A DNA stretch of 64,000 nt, taken from the NCBI RefSeq assembly GCF_006517395.1, contig NZ_VDCY01000009.1:1-64000 (forward strand), in the 5' to 3' direction. The stretch's first letter is position 1. Each line of letters begins with the position of its first letter. This DNA is from Terrilactibacillus laevilacticus. GTDB lineage: Bacteria > Bacillota > Bacilli > Bacillales > Sporolactobacillaceae. The notes beneath the pieces are model-generated. The model was not told where the DNA came from, searched no databases, and was given only the letters and a program-made list of their open reading frames with translations. Both the position numbers and the translations under genes were made by a program. Positions 53,755-63,921 of this stretch are shown here, piece after piece.

Positions 53755-56274
53755 ATGTTAGGATTGCTTAAAAAAGTTTTAGGCGACACTGGTCTAAAAA
53801 AATTAAATAAAATCGAGAAAATTGCTCATCAAATAGATGCTTTAGCTGATGACACGAAGAAATTGAGTGATGATGAATTAAAGCAAAAAACGGAAGAATT
53901 TAAAAGTCGATTGGAAGCGGGCGAGACATTAGGTGACATTCTTGTTGAAGCTTTTGCTGTTGTTCGAGAAGCTTCCACTCGTGTCCTTGGTATGACCCCA
54001 TTTTTCGTTCAATTAATTGGTGGTATTGCCTTACACAAAGGTAACATTGCTGAGATGAAGACTGGTGAAGGTAAAACGTTAGTCGCAACCATGCCTCTTT
54101 ATTTAAATGCCCTCGCTGGTCAAGGTGTTCATTTGATCACGGTTAATGATTACTTGGCTTCCACCCATGCTGAACAAATGGGCGCTCTCTTTAATTTCTT
54201 AGGATTATCCGTTGGACTTAATGTTCCAGGAATGAATGAAGAAGAAAAACGTGCCGCTTATGCAGCCGACATCACGTATGGAACAAATAGTGAGTTTGGC
54301 TTCGACTACTTGCGCGATAATATGGTGCTTTATAAAGAAGAAATGGTGCAACGTCCATTGAACTTTGCCATTATTGATGAAGTTGACTCCATCTTAATTG
54401 ATGAAGCTAGAACGCCACTCATTATTTCTGGTAATGCTGAAAAATCAACGATGCTCTATACACAAGCGAATCAATTTGCTCGTTTGTTAACTGAGAAAGA
54501 AGATTATACGGTTGACTTAAAAACGAAATCGGTTCAATTGACTGAAGAAGGCATGACGAAAGCCGAGAACTTTTTCAAAATTGATAACTTATATGATTAC
54601 GCTAATGTTCAAATTAACCACCATGTGCACCAAGCGTTAAAAGCGCATGCGATCATGCACTTGGATACAGATTATGTTGTAAAAGATGGCGAGATCGTCA
54701 TCGTTGACCAATTTACCGGACGTTTGATGTCTGGTCGTCGTTACAGTGAAGGTCTTCACCAAGCGATTGAAGCTAAAGAAGGACTTCAAATTCAACGAGA
54801 AAGTAAGACGCTCGCAACCATTACCCTGCAAAACTACTTCAGAATGTATAAAAAATTAGCGGGTATGACTGGTACAGCGAAAACTGAAGAAGAAGAATTC
54901 CAAAGCATCTACAACATGGATGTTATTGTGATTCCAACAAATCGTCCAGTTATTCGTGAAGATCGTCCGGATTTAATCTATAAAACCATGAATGGTAAAT
55001 TTAAAGCCGTTGTGGAAGAAATTGCTCAAGCTTACCACCGTGGTCAACCGGTTCTTGTGGGTACGGTGGCTGTTGAGACTTCTGAACTTATTTCTAAGAT
55101 GTTAAAACGTAAAGGCATTCCACATAATGTCTTGAATGCGAAAAACCATGCACGTGAAGCTGAAATTGTTGAGAATGCCGGTCAAGTGGGAGCCGTAACG
55201 ATTGCGACAAACATGGCTGGTCGTGGTACCGATATCAAACTCGGCGAAGGGGTTAAAGAACTTGGCGGATTGTTTATTGTTGGTACAGAACGTCATGAAT
55301 CTCGCCGTATTGATAATCAGCTTCGAGGTCGTGCCGGTCGTCAAGGTGATCCTGGTGTTTCTCGTTTCTATTTATCGTTGGAAGATGAACTCATGCGTCG
55401 TTTCGGTTCAGAGCGTATGGCTGGTATGATGGAAAAACTCGGCATGGCAGATGATCAACCGATTGAAAGTAAATTGGTTAGCCGATCTGTTGAAGCAGCT
55501 CAAAAACGTGTTGAAGGAAATAACTTCGATGCCCGTAAACAATTGCTTCAATTTGATGATGTGATGCGTCAGCAACGTGAAATTATTTATAAACAACGGG
55601 CGGAAGTATTAGAATCTGAAAATATTCGTCCAGATATCGAAGCGATGATCCAACGTGTTATCGAAGCTCATGTGAATGCTCATACGCCGAATGACCAAGT
55701 CCCTGAAGAATGGGATATCCAAGCCATTGTGGATTATATGAATGCCCAGCTCTTTGATGAAGAAACGATATCGATAGAAGATCTTCAAGGCAAAGATCCT
55801 GAAGAGATAGTGGAATTCCTTCAAGCAAAAGCAATCGAAAGCTATGATGATAAAGAAGAACGCTTCACACCGGAACGGATGCGCGAGTTCGAACGTGTGA
55901 TCATGCTGCGTGCTGTTGATACAAAATGGATGGACCACATTGATGCAATGGAACAGCTTCGTGAAGGGATTCACCTTCGTGCGTATGGTCAAATCGATCC
56001 ATTCCAAGAGTACAATTTCGAAGGCTTTAAAATGTTTGAAGAAATGGTCGCTTCAATCGAAGAAGAAGTGGTCAATTATTTGATGCGTGCAGAAATTGAA
56101 GAAGAGCAGCAAATTGAACGTGAAAAAGTGGCTGAAGGCCAAGCGGTGGATCCAAATGCAGATCCAGAGACATCTAAAAAAGTGCTTCCTTTTGTAAGAA
56201 AGGATAAAATTGGTCGTAATGACCCATGCCCTTGTGGAAGCGGAAAAAAATATAAAAACTGTCATGGAAAGTAG
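53755..56274 (+). CDS. secA: Preprotein translocase ATPase SecA
   Basis: Motor of Sec-dependent export, 839 aa. Walker [16 protein letters not shown] variant [20 protein letters not shown], the preprotein cross-linking region, helicase motif [12 protein letters not shown] and [11 protein letters not shown]. The C-terminal tail ends in the SEC-C zinc motif [16 protein letters not shown] follows GAGGTG. Codon use is richer in optimal codons than in neighbours, as expected for a highly expressed gene. Confidence 0.97.
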   Translation: MLGLLKKVLGDTGLKKLNKIEKIAHQIDALADDTKKLSDDELKQKTEEFKSRLEAGETLGDILVEAFAVVREASTRVLGMTPFFVQLIGGIALHKGNIAEMKTGEGKTLVATMPLYLNALAGQGVHLITVNDYLASTHAEQMGALFNFLGLSVGLNVPGMNEEEKRAAYAADITYGTNSEFGFDYLRDNMVLYKEEMVQRPLNFAIIDEVDSILIDEARTPLIISGNAEKSTMLYTQANQFARLLTEKEDYTVDLKTKSVQLTEEGMTKAENFFKIDNLYDYANVQINHHVHQALKAHAIMHLDTDYVVKDGEIVIVDQFTGRLMSGRRYSEGLHQAIEAKEGLQIQRESKTLATITLQNYFRMYKKLAGMTGTAKTEEEEFQSIYNMDVIVIPTNRPVIREDRPDLIYKTMNGKFKAVVEEIAQAYHRGQPVLVGTVAVETSELISKMLKRKGIPHNVLNAKNHAREAEIVENAGQVGAVTIATNMAGRGTDIKLGEGVKELGGLFIVGTERHESRRIDNQLRGRAGRQGDPGVSRFYLSLEDELMRRFGSERMAGMMEKLGMADDQPIESKLVSRSVEAAQKRVEGNNFDARKQLLQFDDVMRQQREIIYKQRAEVLESENIRPDIEAMIQRVIEAHVNAHTPNDQVPEEWDIQAIVDYMNAQLFDEETISIEDLQGKDPEEIVEFLQAKAIESYDDKEERFTPERMREFERVIMLRAVDTKWMDHIDAMEQLREGIHLRAYGQIDPFQEYNFEGFKMFEEMVASIEEEVVNYLMRAEIEEEQQIEREKVAEGQAVDPNADPETSKKVLPFVRKDKIGRNDPCPCGSGKKYKNCHGK

Positions 56275-56283
56275 GCACGGATA

Positions 56284-57382
56284 ATGGAATTAGCTGAAAT
56301 TAAGCATGAATTAACGGAGATGGAATCTCGTCTCCAAGAATTTAGGGGGTCTCTTTGACCTGGAAAGTAAACAGGCCAGGATCTCTGAATTAGAAGAAAA
56401 AATGACCATGCCCGGTTTCTGGGATGATCAAAACAGTGCACAAAAAGTGATAGATGAAACAAATGCATTAAAAGAGAAAGTCGATGCCTTTAAAAAGCTT
56501 GAGACGGATTATGAAGATTTAGCCGTTACCTATGAATTGGTTAAAGAAGAAGCCGATGCTGATTTGAAAGCATCACTTGATGATTCAATTGAAGATGTCA
56601 TCAAAGCTTTTAATAATTATGAAATCACGTTACTGTTAAGTGGTCCACACGACCAAAATAATGCTATCTTAGAACTTCACCCCGGGGCAGGTGGAACAGA
56701 GTCACAAGACTGGGCATCCATGCTTCTCCGAATGTATACACGCTGGGCTGAGAGAAAAGGTTTCTCAGTTGAAACATTGGATTACCTGCCTGGTGATGAA
56801 GCGGGTGTAAAAAGTGTGACATTAATGATTAAAGGTCATAATGCCTATGGTTACTTGAAGGCTGAAAAAGGGGTTCATCGTCTCGTTCGTATTTCGCCAT
56901 TTGATTCTTCAGGCCGCCGTCATACATCCTTTGTATCATGTGACGTCTTGCCTGAAATGGATGAAGATGTGGATGTTGAAATTAAACCTGAAGACCTGCG
57001 TGTGGATACGTACCGAGCTAGCGGTGCTGGTGGACAACACGTCAATAAAACAGACTCTGCGATTCGGATGACACACATCCCAACAGGTACGGTTGTCACA
57101 TGTCAAAACCAACGCTCGCAATTGCAAAACCGCGAACAAGCGATGAAAATGATGAAAGCCAAACTCTATCAACTCGAACTCGAAAAACAACAAGCTGAAC
57201 TTGATGCGATTCGAGGAGAGCAAAAAGAAATTGGCTGGGGCAGTCAAATTCGTTCCTATGTCTTCCACCCATATTCGATGGTAAAAGATCATCGCACGAA
57301 TGTTGAAGTTGGAAATACGCAAAGTGTCATGGACGGAGATCTAGATGGCTTCATTGATGCATACTTGAGATTAAGTATTTAA
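56284..57382 (+). CDS. prfB: Peptide chain release factor 2 with programmed frameshift
   Basis: Release factor for UGA/UAA, 365 aa after a +1 frameshift. Codons 1-24 run from ATG 56284 to CTT 56353-56355; the in-frame UGA at 56356-56358 is bypassed by a slip on CTTT, and reading resumes at GAC 56357. An AGGGGG Shine-Dalgarno-like element sits at 56344-56349, the standard stimulator. The main frame has the catalytic [19 protein letters not shown] and the RF2 stop-codon motif in the SPF loop ([14 protein letters not shown]). It follows secA by 9 nt. Confidence 0.96.
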
Positions 57383-57383
57383 T

Positions 57384-57426
57384 AAAATGTGTACCACGAT
57401 CCTATATCGTGGTGCACATTTTTTAT
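57384..57426 (+). terminator. Terminator after prfB
   Basis: AAAATGTG.ACCACGAT pairs with ATCGTGGT.CACATTTT, followed by T. A further hairpin without T-run (CAAGGCAGC/GCTGCCTTG) lies at 57438-57463. Confidence 0.85.
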
Positions 57427-57480
57427 GAAGTTTCTCAAGGCAGCGTTGAGTCGCTGCCTTGAAGTGGTGCAATCCGAGGA

Positions 57481-57560
57481 AGAAAGTAGCTCAATTCAAG
57501 AGGAAGTAGCTCAATTCAAGAGGAAGTAGCTCAATTCACAAGGAAGTGGCTAATTCATAA
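57481..57560. repeat. 20-bp tandem repeat (AGTAGCTCAATTC)
   Basis: Nearly four head-to-tail units of AGGAAGTAGCTCAATTCAAG, the last diverged. The core AGTAGCTCAATTC matches the older array at 7789-7905. Non-coding, between prfB and the YitT gene. Confidence 0.8.
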
Positions 57561-57611
57561 GGTAAGCCCCTCGTACTCAATTAAAAACATAAAATTAGAA
57601 AGTGAGTTGCT

Positions 57612-58505
57612 ATGAATAAGAAATCTAGAAATCGAAGTGATATATTATCAAATTCAATATGGGGCATTGTGCTAGATTTTATCTATGTACTTATTGGTTC
57701 CTCTCTGATCGCCATAGCTTTTAATCTTTTTTTAATGCCGAATAAAATTGCGTCAGGCGGAGTCAGTGGGATTAGTACGATTCTCCATTGGAAGTTTGGA
57801 CTTGAACCTTCATATGTCCAATGGGCTTTAAATATTCCCCTTTTTATAGTGGGTGTGTTGATTTTAGGGAAAAGCCTTGGATATGTAAATTTTGCATTAA
57901 AAACCATTGTTGGAACGATTTTTTTGCCGTTTGTGGTCTTTTTAACGTCAGGGTTGGACGCGGCAACGACAAATCCCATCCTTGGTGCGATTTTCGGTGG
58001 CGTTGGAGTCGGGCTTGGTCTTGGCTTTGTTTTTCGTGGTAAGGGATCGACCGGTGGAACTGATTTGTTAGCTCAGATCATTCATAAATTTACCGGATTG
58101 CAGCTCGGCATCTGTGTAGTCCTTATTGATGGTTTAATAGTGGTTAATTCTGCTTTTACTTTATCTTTAGAAAGTGCTCTTTATGCTCTTGTCAGTATGT
58201 ATCTAACGGGTAAAGTCATCGATGTTGTACAGCTTGGTATCAGCAATTCGAAGTTAGCGCTTATTATTTCTGAACACCAAAATACATTAAAACAAGCGAT
58301 ATTCGAAGAGATTGATCGAGGTGTCACTCAAATGGAGGGACGCGGAGGTTATACAGACGATGCCCGACCAGTTTTAATGGTTGTTGTATCACAAAATGAA
58401 TTAACTCGTTTGAAACAACTTGTGAAAAGAATTGATCCAAAGGCCTTTCTGATTGTGTCGAATGCTACAGAAGTCTTTGGAGAAGGGTTTCGTAGACACT
58501 ATTAA
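57612..58505 (+). CDS. YitT-family membrane protein (YvjA-like)
   Basis: A 297-residue protein with five or six helices (DUF161/YitT membrane part with PNKIASGGVSGISTIL and GKGSTGGTDLLAQI) and a C-terminal cytoplasmic DUF2179 domain with GVTQMEGRGGYTD. Function unknown, perhaps transport. The position before ftsE matches B. subtilis yvjA. ATG follows a weak GTGAG site. Confidence 0.82.
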   Translation: MNKKSRNRSDILSNSIWGIVLDFIYVLIGSSLIAIAFNLFLMPNKIASGGVSGISTILHWKFGLEPSYVQWALNIPLFIVGVLILGKSLGYVNFALKTIVGTIFLPFVVFLTSGLDAATTNPILGAIFGGVGVGLGLGFVFRGKGSTGGTDLLAQIIHKFTGLQLGICVVLIDGLIVVNSAFTLSLESALYALVSMYLTGKVIDVVQLGISNSKLALIISEHQNTLKQAIFEEIDRGVTQMEGRGGYTDDARPVLMVVVSQNELTRLKQLVKRIDPKAFLIVSNATEVFGEGFRRHY

Positions 58506-58537
58506 TACAATCAGCTTTTTTACATTAAAATTCCATT

Positions 58538-58576
58538 AAGTGACCGTCATTTTTACTTTTGACGGTCACTTTTTTG
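58538..58576 (+). terminator. Terminator after the YitT-family gene
   Basis: AAGTGACCGTCA pairs with TGACGGTCACTT, followed by T4. An extended -10 (TG-T-TATAAT) at 58643-58651 probably starts the ftsE transcript; 58652-58800 holds nothing else I can name. Confidence 0.85.
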
Positions 58577-58822
58577 ATCGAAAAACTCGATTTTATGAAA
58601 TAAAAATGTAATAAATCTCTGTCTCAATTTGTCGCTTAACGGTGTTATAATAAGAATAACGTCGATTTAAAGTTTATTATAACACCTACTTAATCTTTGA
58701 ACATTACTCCTAGTGATCTTCTATTTGGATAATATAAAATTCCTATAATTATTGAAGTTATGATATGCCATACATATCTCGATGAATAAAATAATGTCAT
58801 AAATGTCGAAGGAAGTGAACCT

Positions 58823-59509
58823 ATGTTAGATTTTAAAAATGTATGGAAATCGTATAAAAATGGTGTCATGGCCGTCAATGGTATAGATCTTCATATTAAT
58901 AAAGGTGAATTTGTGTATATTGTTGGGCCAAGTGGGGCAGGAAAATCCACTTTTATTAAACTGATGTATCGTGAAATTGCACCGACAAAAGGGGACATCC
59001 TCATTGATGGAGTCAATCTCGCAAAATTAAAACAACGTCAGGTGCCAAAACTTAGACGGAAAATTGGTGTGATCTTTCAGGACTATAAACTATTACCAAA
59101 ACTAACAGTCTACGAAAATGTCGCTTTTGCTCTCGAAGTAATAGAAGAACATCCTAAAGTCATTAAAAAACGAGTGATGGAAGTTCTAGATCTTGTAAAA
59201 TTAAAACATAAAGCGAGATCATTGCCATCAGAACTTTCTGGTGGTGAACAACAACGAGTTTCGATTGCTCGTTCAATCTGTAATAACCCCTCCGTAGTTA
59301 TAGCGGATGAACCAACAGGAAACCTAGACCCAGACACAGCATGGTCAATCATGGAAATATTTGATCGAATTAATGACAATGGGACAACGGTGGTCATGGC
59401 AACTCACAATAAAGATATCGTGAACAATATGAAAAGACGCGTTATTGCCATTGAAGGCGGCATGATTGTTCGTGATGAGCAGAAAGGTGATTACGGATAT
59501 GAAGCTTAG
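58823..59509 (+). CDS. ftsE: Cell-division ABC ATPase FtsE
   Basis: Cytoplasmic ATPase of the FtsEX complex, 228 aa. Walker A GPSGAGKST, Q-loop FQDYKLLP, signature LSGGEQQRVSIAR, Walker B VVIADEPTGNLD and H-loop MATHNKD. In Bacillales it drives conformational activation of a cell-wall hydrolase through FtsX. It overlaps ftsX by 11 nt. ATG follows GGAAGTG. Confidence 0.95.
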   Translation: MLDFKNVWKSYKNGVMAVNGIDLHINKGEFVYIVGPSGAGKSTFIKLMYREIAPTKGDILIDGVNLAKLKQRQVPKLRRKIGVIFQDYKLLPKLTVYENVAFALEVIEEHPKVIKKRVMEVLDLVKLKHKARSLPSELSGGEQQRVSIARSICNNPSVVIADEPTGNLDPDTAWSIMEIFDRINDNGTTVVMATHNKDIVNNMKRRVIAIEGGMIVRDEQKGDYGYEA

Positions 59510-60404
59510 AACACTTGGCAGACATGGTCGTGAAAGTTTGAAGAACCTCGGACGTAATGGCTGGATGACGTTTGCCTCAATAAGTGCAGTCGCTGTTGCG
59601 CTTGTATTGGTCGGTTTGTTTTTATCCGTCATGATGAACTTAAATAAAATTGCAGGCGAGATTGAGAGTAATGTAGAAGTTCGAGTATACATTGATCGGA
59701 CAGCCACAGAGGCACAGCAAGCTCAATTAAAACAAAGTTTGAAGAGTATTGATCATGTTCAATCGATTACTTATCAATCTCGCGAGAAGGGTTTAAAGAA
59801 CCTAATCAATAGTTTAGGTGATGGTGATGACCAGAGTGCTTTTAGCTCTGTTAAAAATGAAAATCCATTACCAGACGCCTTTATCTTAAAAACAGCGAAA
59901 CCAGAGCAGACCATAACAGTCGCAAATCAAGTTAAAGCCTTACCTAATGTTTATAAAGTGAACTATGGTAAAGGAACCGTTGAGAAACTATTTAAAACGG
60001 TCAGAATATCACGTAATGTGGGGATCGTTTTGATTATCGGGTTGCTCTTTACTTCCATATTCCTTATTGCCAATACGATTAAACTCACGATTGTTGCTCG
60101 TAGAAGAGAAATTGAGATTATGAAATTAGTAGGAGCGACGAATGCCTTTGTTCGTTGGCCATATTTTCTTGAAGGTTTGTTGATTGGTGTTATTGGTTCT
60201 ATTATTCCGATTGTTTTAGTCAATGTGGGCTACAAAGCCGTTTATGAAAAATTTGAAGGTGCTGGAACCTATTCAACTTTGTTTATTAAGCTTATTCCTT
60301 ATCCGACAATGGCATTGTATTTAAGTCTATTGCTCATTATTATCGGTGCGGGAATTGGTGTTTGGGGAAGTGTGACGTCGATTCGTAAGTTCTTGAGAGT
60401 TTGA
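59499..60404 (+). CDS. ftsX: Cell-division ABC permease FtsX
   Basis: A 301-residue membrane protein with one N-terminal helix (about 30-50), an extracellular loop (about 55-175) that should bind the hydrolase partner, and three C-terminal helices. RRREIEIMKLVGATNAFVRWPYFLEG is the conserved FtsX coupling segment. ATG at 59499 lies inside the ftsE end and follows AAAGGTGA; an in-frame start at 59466 is unlikely. Confidence 0.93.
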   Translation: MKLRTLGRHGRESLKNLGRNGWMTFASISAVAVALVLVGLFLSVMMNLNKIAGEIESNVEVRVYIDRTATEAQQAQLKQSLKSIDHVQSITYQSREKGLKNLINSLGDGDDQSAFSSVKNENPLPDAFILKTAKPEQTITVANQVKALPNVYKVNYGKGTVEKLFKTVRISRNVGIVLIIGLLFTSIFLIANTIKLTIVARRREIEIMKLVGATNAFVRWPYFLEGLLIGVIGSIIPIVLVNVGYKAVYEKFEGAGTYSTLFIKLIPYPTMALYLSLLLIIIGAGIGVWGSVTSIRKFLRV

Positions 60405-60436
60405 TTGATTAATTAATAGAAAGAAAAAATTCAACG

Positions 60437-60461
60437 AAGAAGGCCTTATTGGCCTCTTCAA
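60437..60461 (+). terminator. Hairpin between ftsX and the LytM gene
   Basis: GAAG.AGGCC pairs with GGCCT.CTTC without a T-run. It may attenuate transcription or protect the message; full termination is unlikely. Confidence 0.4.
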
Positions 60462-60485
60462 TTAGTTAAGAGGGGAGAAAAATAA

Positions 60486-61829
60486 GTGAAGTATCGATTT
60501 CTTCGTGGAGTTGTCACTTTGGGGCTCGCACTTTCTCTGACGGTTGGTTACACACAGAGTATCGCGGCAGCGGAATCCAAAGACAATCTGCAAAACAAAT
60601 TAAAAACGATTAAAGATCAACAAAGTGATAATCAAGAGAAAATTGATTCATCTAAAGAAAAACTATCAGAGAATAATAAAAAGCAAGATTCATTGATTCA
60701 TAAATTGAACGCATCACAAAAGAAGATTGATTCAACAAATAAAAGCATTCAAGGAAAAGAACAGGACATTAACGAGGAAAAGGAAAAAATAACAACATTA
60801 GAAAATGAAATTAAGGTTATTACTAAGCGTATAAATGAAAGAAATGAATTTTTAAAGAAACGTATTCGCTCAATGTACATAAATGGTGGTTCTGTTAACT
60901 ATCTTGAAGTGATTATGGGTTCAAGTAGTATTGGTAACTTTCTAGATCGTGTCATGGCATTAAATTTAATTGCGAAACAAGATCGGCAAATTCTTACAGA
61001 TCAAGAAAATGATAAAAAGAAACAAGAGTCAAAAAAACAAGATTATCAAAAAGAGTTAACGTCTCTAGAAGATAATCTGGCAAAATTAAAAACATTAAAG
61101 GCTAATCTTGATGAAGAGAAAAACAATCAGAAAAAACTACTTGCACAATTGAAAACAGAGGAAAATGACATTCATGATGATATCATGAACAAACAAGAGC
61201 AGGAAAAAGTTCTTCAATCGCAGCAAAACGTCATTAAAAATCAATTGGCTGCTCTAGCTAAAGAAGAAGCAAGGAAAAAAGCAGAAGCTGAACGTCAAGC
61301 AAAAGAGAGAGCAGCGGCGGCAGCGGCAAGTGCAAAAGAATCAACAGTTAGCCACTCTTCTTCTCAATCGGTCACACAATCTCAATCGCCAGCCGTTTCA
61401 CATTCAGAGCCTTCACCTTCAATCAATGCAGATTTTATTAAACCAGCAGCAGGTTACATTTCTTCGGGGTTTGGCTATCGTTCATTTGATGGAGGCTTTC
61501 ACCCAGGGATTGATATTGCAAATAGCATCGGCACGCCAATTCATGCCGCCGCTTCGGGTGTTGTGTCTAACGCTTACCATTCATCTAGTTACGGTAATGT
61601 TGTCATGATTGCACATAGCATTAATGGTAAAACCTATACAACCGTATACGCTCATATGACGTCTTATAGTGTATCTACAGGACAAACGGTTTCTCAAGGT
61701 CAAGTGATTGGTTCAATGGGAAATACAGGTGAATCTTCCGGATCACATTTACACTTTGAACTTTACATTGGTCCTTGGACGCCACCACCACATAATGGTT
61801 CCGTCAATCCATTAAATTATATTCACTAA
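60486..61829 (+). CDS. Coiled-coil LytM/M23 protein, EnvC-like
   Basis: A 447-residue exported protein. Signal peptide (basic start, LGLALSLTVGYTQSIAAA), two long coiled-coil stretches (about 30-260), an Ala/Ser-rich linker, and an M23 domain with FHPGIDIAN, HAAASGVV and the SGSHLHFEL motif. The zinc ligands His, Asp and the HxH are present, so it may be an active endopeptidase rather than a pure activator. It sits directly behind ftsEX, the partner expected to switch it on. Start is GTG with AGAGGGGAG. Confidence 0.85.
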   Translation: MKYRFLRGVVTLGLALSLTVGYTQSIAAAESKDNLQNKLKTIKDQQSDNQEKIDSSKEKLSENNKKQDSLIHKLNASQKKIDSTNKSIQGKEQDINEEKEKITTLENEIKVITKRINERNEFLKKRIRSMYINGGSVNYLEVIMGSSSIGNFLDRVMALNLIAKQDRQILTDQENDKKKQESKKQDYQKELTSLEDNLAKLKTLKANLDEEKNNQKKLLAQLKTEENDIHDDIMNKQEQEKVLQSQQNVIKNQLAALAKEEARKKAEAERQAKERAAAAAASAKESTVSHSSSQSVTQSQSPAVSHSEPSPSINADFIKPAAGYISSGFGYRSFDGGFHPGIDIANSIGTPIHAAASGVVSNAYHSSSYGNVVMIAHSINGKTYTTVYAHMTSYSVSTGQTVSQGQVIGSMGNTGESSGSHLHFELYIGPWTPPPHNGSVNPLNYIH

Positions 61830-61944
61830 TCCTCATATTAGGACAAATTGGGTCATATAGTGTATTATCTAACCATAGAGTTAAGGAATTATCAGCATCG
61901 CATCATTTGGTGTGATGCTGTTTCTTCAAGGAGTTGTCATCTGG

Positions 61945-63396
61945 ATGAAAAAATTTAATGGAAAAATTGTTGCGTTACTGGTCGTTGTTGCTCTTGTTGT
62001 CGGAGCCACGGCATCCTATTTTGTGACGAGTATGACGATGAAACGCAGTCAAGCTGTCGTTAACGTGGACAGTACGTCACAGACGAGCAGTGAGGCTAAG
62101 AAAATCAATGTCATCCATGATTTAATTGAAAAAAGCTACTATAAGAAAGTGAGTAGCGACAAACTTTATGATGGCGCCATTAAAGGTATGATCGAAGCCT
62201 TGGGTGATCCATTCTCGAGTTACATGGATGCGAAAACAGCAAGTAGTTTTAACGAATCATTATCTTCCTCATTTGAAGGTATAGGTGCTGAGGTTCAAAT
62301 GGTTGGAGACCGGGTCACGATCGTTTCACCGATTAAAGGTTCCCCAGCGGAAAAAGCCGGTTTAAGACCAAATGATCAAATTCTAACGATTAATGGGAAA
62401 TCAACCAGTGGATTGTCTTTAGATCAAGCCGTTAACAAAATTAAAGGTCCAAGTGGAACAGTCGTCAATTTAGAAGTCAAACGTTCAGGAAGCTCTAATG
62501 TGGTGACATTCAAAATTAAACGGGGCGAAATTCCACTAACCACCGTTAATTCTAAAGTTATCAAAAATAATCAAAAGTCAATTGGTTACATTGATATTAC
62601 TTCTTTCAATGAAAATACGGATAAAGAATTTATTAAATCGTTAAATGCATTAGAAGATAAGAATATTAAAGGCCTAATCATTGACGTCAGAGGAAATCCT
62701 GGTGGATATCTTCAAGCAGTAGAAAGTATTGCTAGCCAGTTCATTACAAAAGACAAACCGATTGTTCAAGTAGAAGATCGAAATGGTAAAAGAGATCAAT
62801 TCCGATCTTCACTGACAAAGAAAAAACCTTACCCAATTGTGACACTGATTGATGAAGGAAGTGCTTCGGCTTCTGAAATTCTTGCAGGTGCGATGAGTGA
62901 AGGTGGAGGCTATCCTCTTGTCGGAATGAAATCATTTGGTAAAGGGACTGTCCAACAAGGCATCGAGATGTCTGATAAAAGTGAAGTCAAATTGACCATG
63001 TTTAAATGGTTAACGCCAGATGGAAATTGGATCCATAAGAAGGGGATTCAGCCTGATGTTAAAGTGAAACAACCGGATTATTACTTTGCAAGCCCTCTGA
63101 ACATAAAAAAAGGCAGCGTCATTTCATATGACCAAACGGGTACGAATGTCACTAATTTACAAAAAATGTTGTTAGGTGCGGGTTTTGATCCAGGCCGAGA
63201 AGATGGTTATTATAGCAAATCAACAGATGATGCGGTTCGCCAATTCCAAAAGGCTAAAAATCTACCTGTCACAGGTTCAGTTAATCAAGCAACAGCAGAT
63301 GCTTTACAAGCGAGTGTGTTAAAAACCATTTCAAGTGGTGATCATGATGAACAATTGAAAGCCGCTTTACGCACACTTGATAAAGAAATTAAATAA
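61945..63396 (+). CDS. ctpB: Carboxy-terminal processing protease CtpB
   Basis: S41-family serine protease of 483 aa, exported by an N-terminal anchor (IVALLVVVALVVGATASYFV). A PDZ domain (about 95-180) is followed by the protease core with catalytic Ser in DEGSASASEILAGAM and Lys in KSFGKGTVQ, then a C-terminal peptidoglycan-binding domain (LQKMLLGAGFDPGREDGYY, AVRQFQKAKNL). In Bacillus CtpB cleaves SpoIVFA during sporulation. AAGGAG precedes ATG at 61945; earlier in-frame ATGs lack a site. Confidence 0.92.
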   Translation: MKKFNGKIVALLVVVALVVGATASYFVTSMTMKRSQAVVNVDSTSQTSSEAKKINVIHDLIEKSYYKKVSSDKLYDGAIKGMIEALGDPFSSYMDAKTASSFNESLSSSFEGIGAEVQMVGDRVTIVSPIKGSPAEKAGLRPNDQILTINGKSTSGLSLDQAVNKIKGPSGTVVNLEVKRSGSSNVVTFKIKRGEIPLTTVNSKVIKNNQKSIGYIDITSFNENTDKEFIKSLNALEDKNIKGLIIDVRGNPGGYLQAVESIASQFITKDKPIVQVEDRNGKRDQFRSSLTKKKPYPIVTLIDEGSASASEILAGAMSEGGGYPLVGMKSFGKGTVQQGIEMSDKSEVKLTMFKWLTPDGNWIHKKGIQPDVKVKQPDYYFASPLNIKKGSVISYDQTGTNVTNLQKMLLGAGFDPGREDGYYSKSTDDAVRQFQKAKNLPVTGSVNQATADALQASVLKTISSGDHDEQLKAALRTLDKEIK

Positions 63397-63406
63397 TTTA
63401 GATCAA

Positions 63407-63443
63407 GATCAATAAGGTCATGATAGCCTTATTGATCTTTTTT
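63407..63443 (+). terminator. Terminator after ctpB
   Basis: GATCAATAAGG pairs with CCTTATTGATC, followed by T6. Confidence 0.85.
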
Positions 63444-63473
63444 CGTTACTATTCATAATGATTATTTTTAGCA

Positions 63474-63650
63474 CAGGGGTTTTTCGACGCACAGGATGTG
63501 CTGTGCAGGCGTTGCGACAGGACGTCGCGTTTTGAGCCTGCCTCAATCCCCCACTGATGGAAAGCCTGAACCAATCGGACCTTCACGGGCAGTTGATCCC
63601 CCACCTTATCTTCTTTTGAATACTCAGAATCTTGAGGTGGGGGTCTTTAC
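63474..63650. repeat. GC-richer structured intergenic element
   Basis: A 175-bp block with GGGGTTTTTCGACGCACAGG, CCCCCACTGATGGAAAGC, CCAATCGGACCTTCACGGGC and an inverted repeat CCCCCACCT (63598-63606) / AGGTGGGGG (63635-63643). Two segments recur at 13935-13985. No open frame. It could be a repeat element or a structured RNA. Confidence 0.5.
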
Positions 63651-63921
63651 TAGCCGTTAAGGCGGGATAAATTCATTCATGTTAGTCTACTGAATCTTAA
63701 GATATCTTTTAATATATCCTCTTAGATTCTACTTTTTATGGTAAAATAGATCTTAATAGAAAGATGACGAATGAAATAGATGATAAACTTTACATATAAA
63801 AATGAAGGGCTGTCCATGAAATGAACAGCTATAAGCGAAGAAGTTGGATAGTTAGCTTATGTAAGAACAGTAGGTTAGATAACTTATTTTCATATAAATC
63901 ATCATCGTTGGCGAGGAAGTG

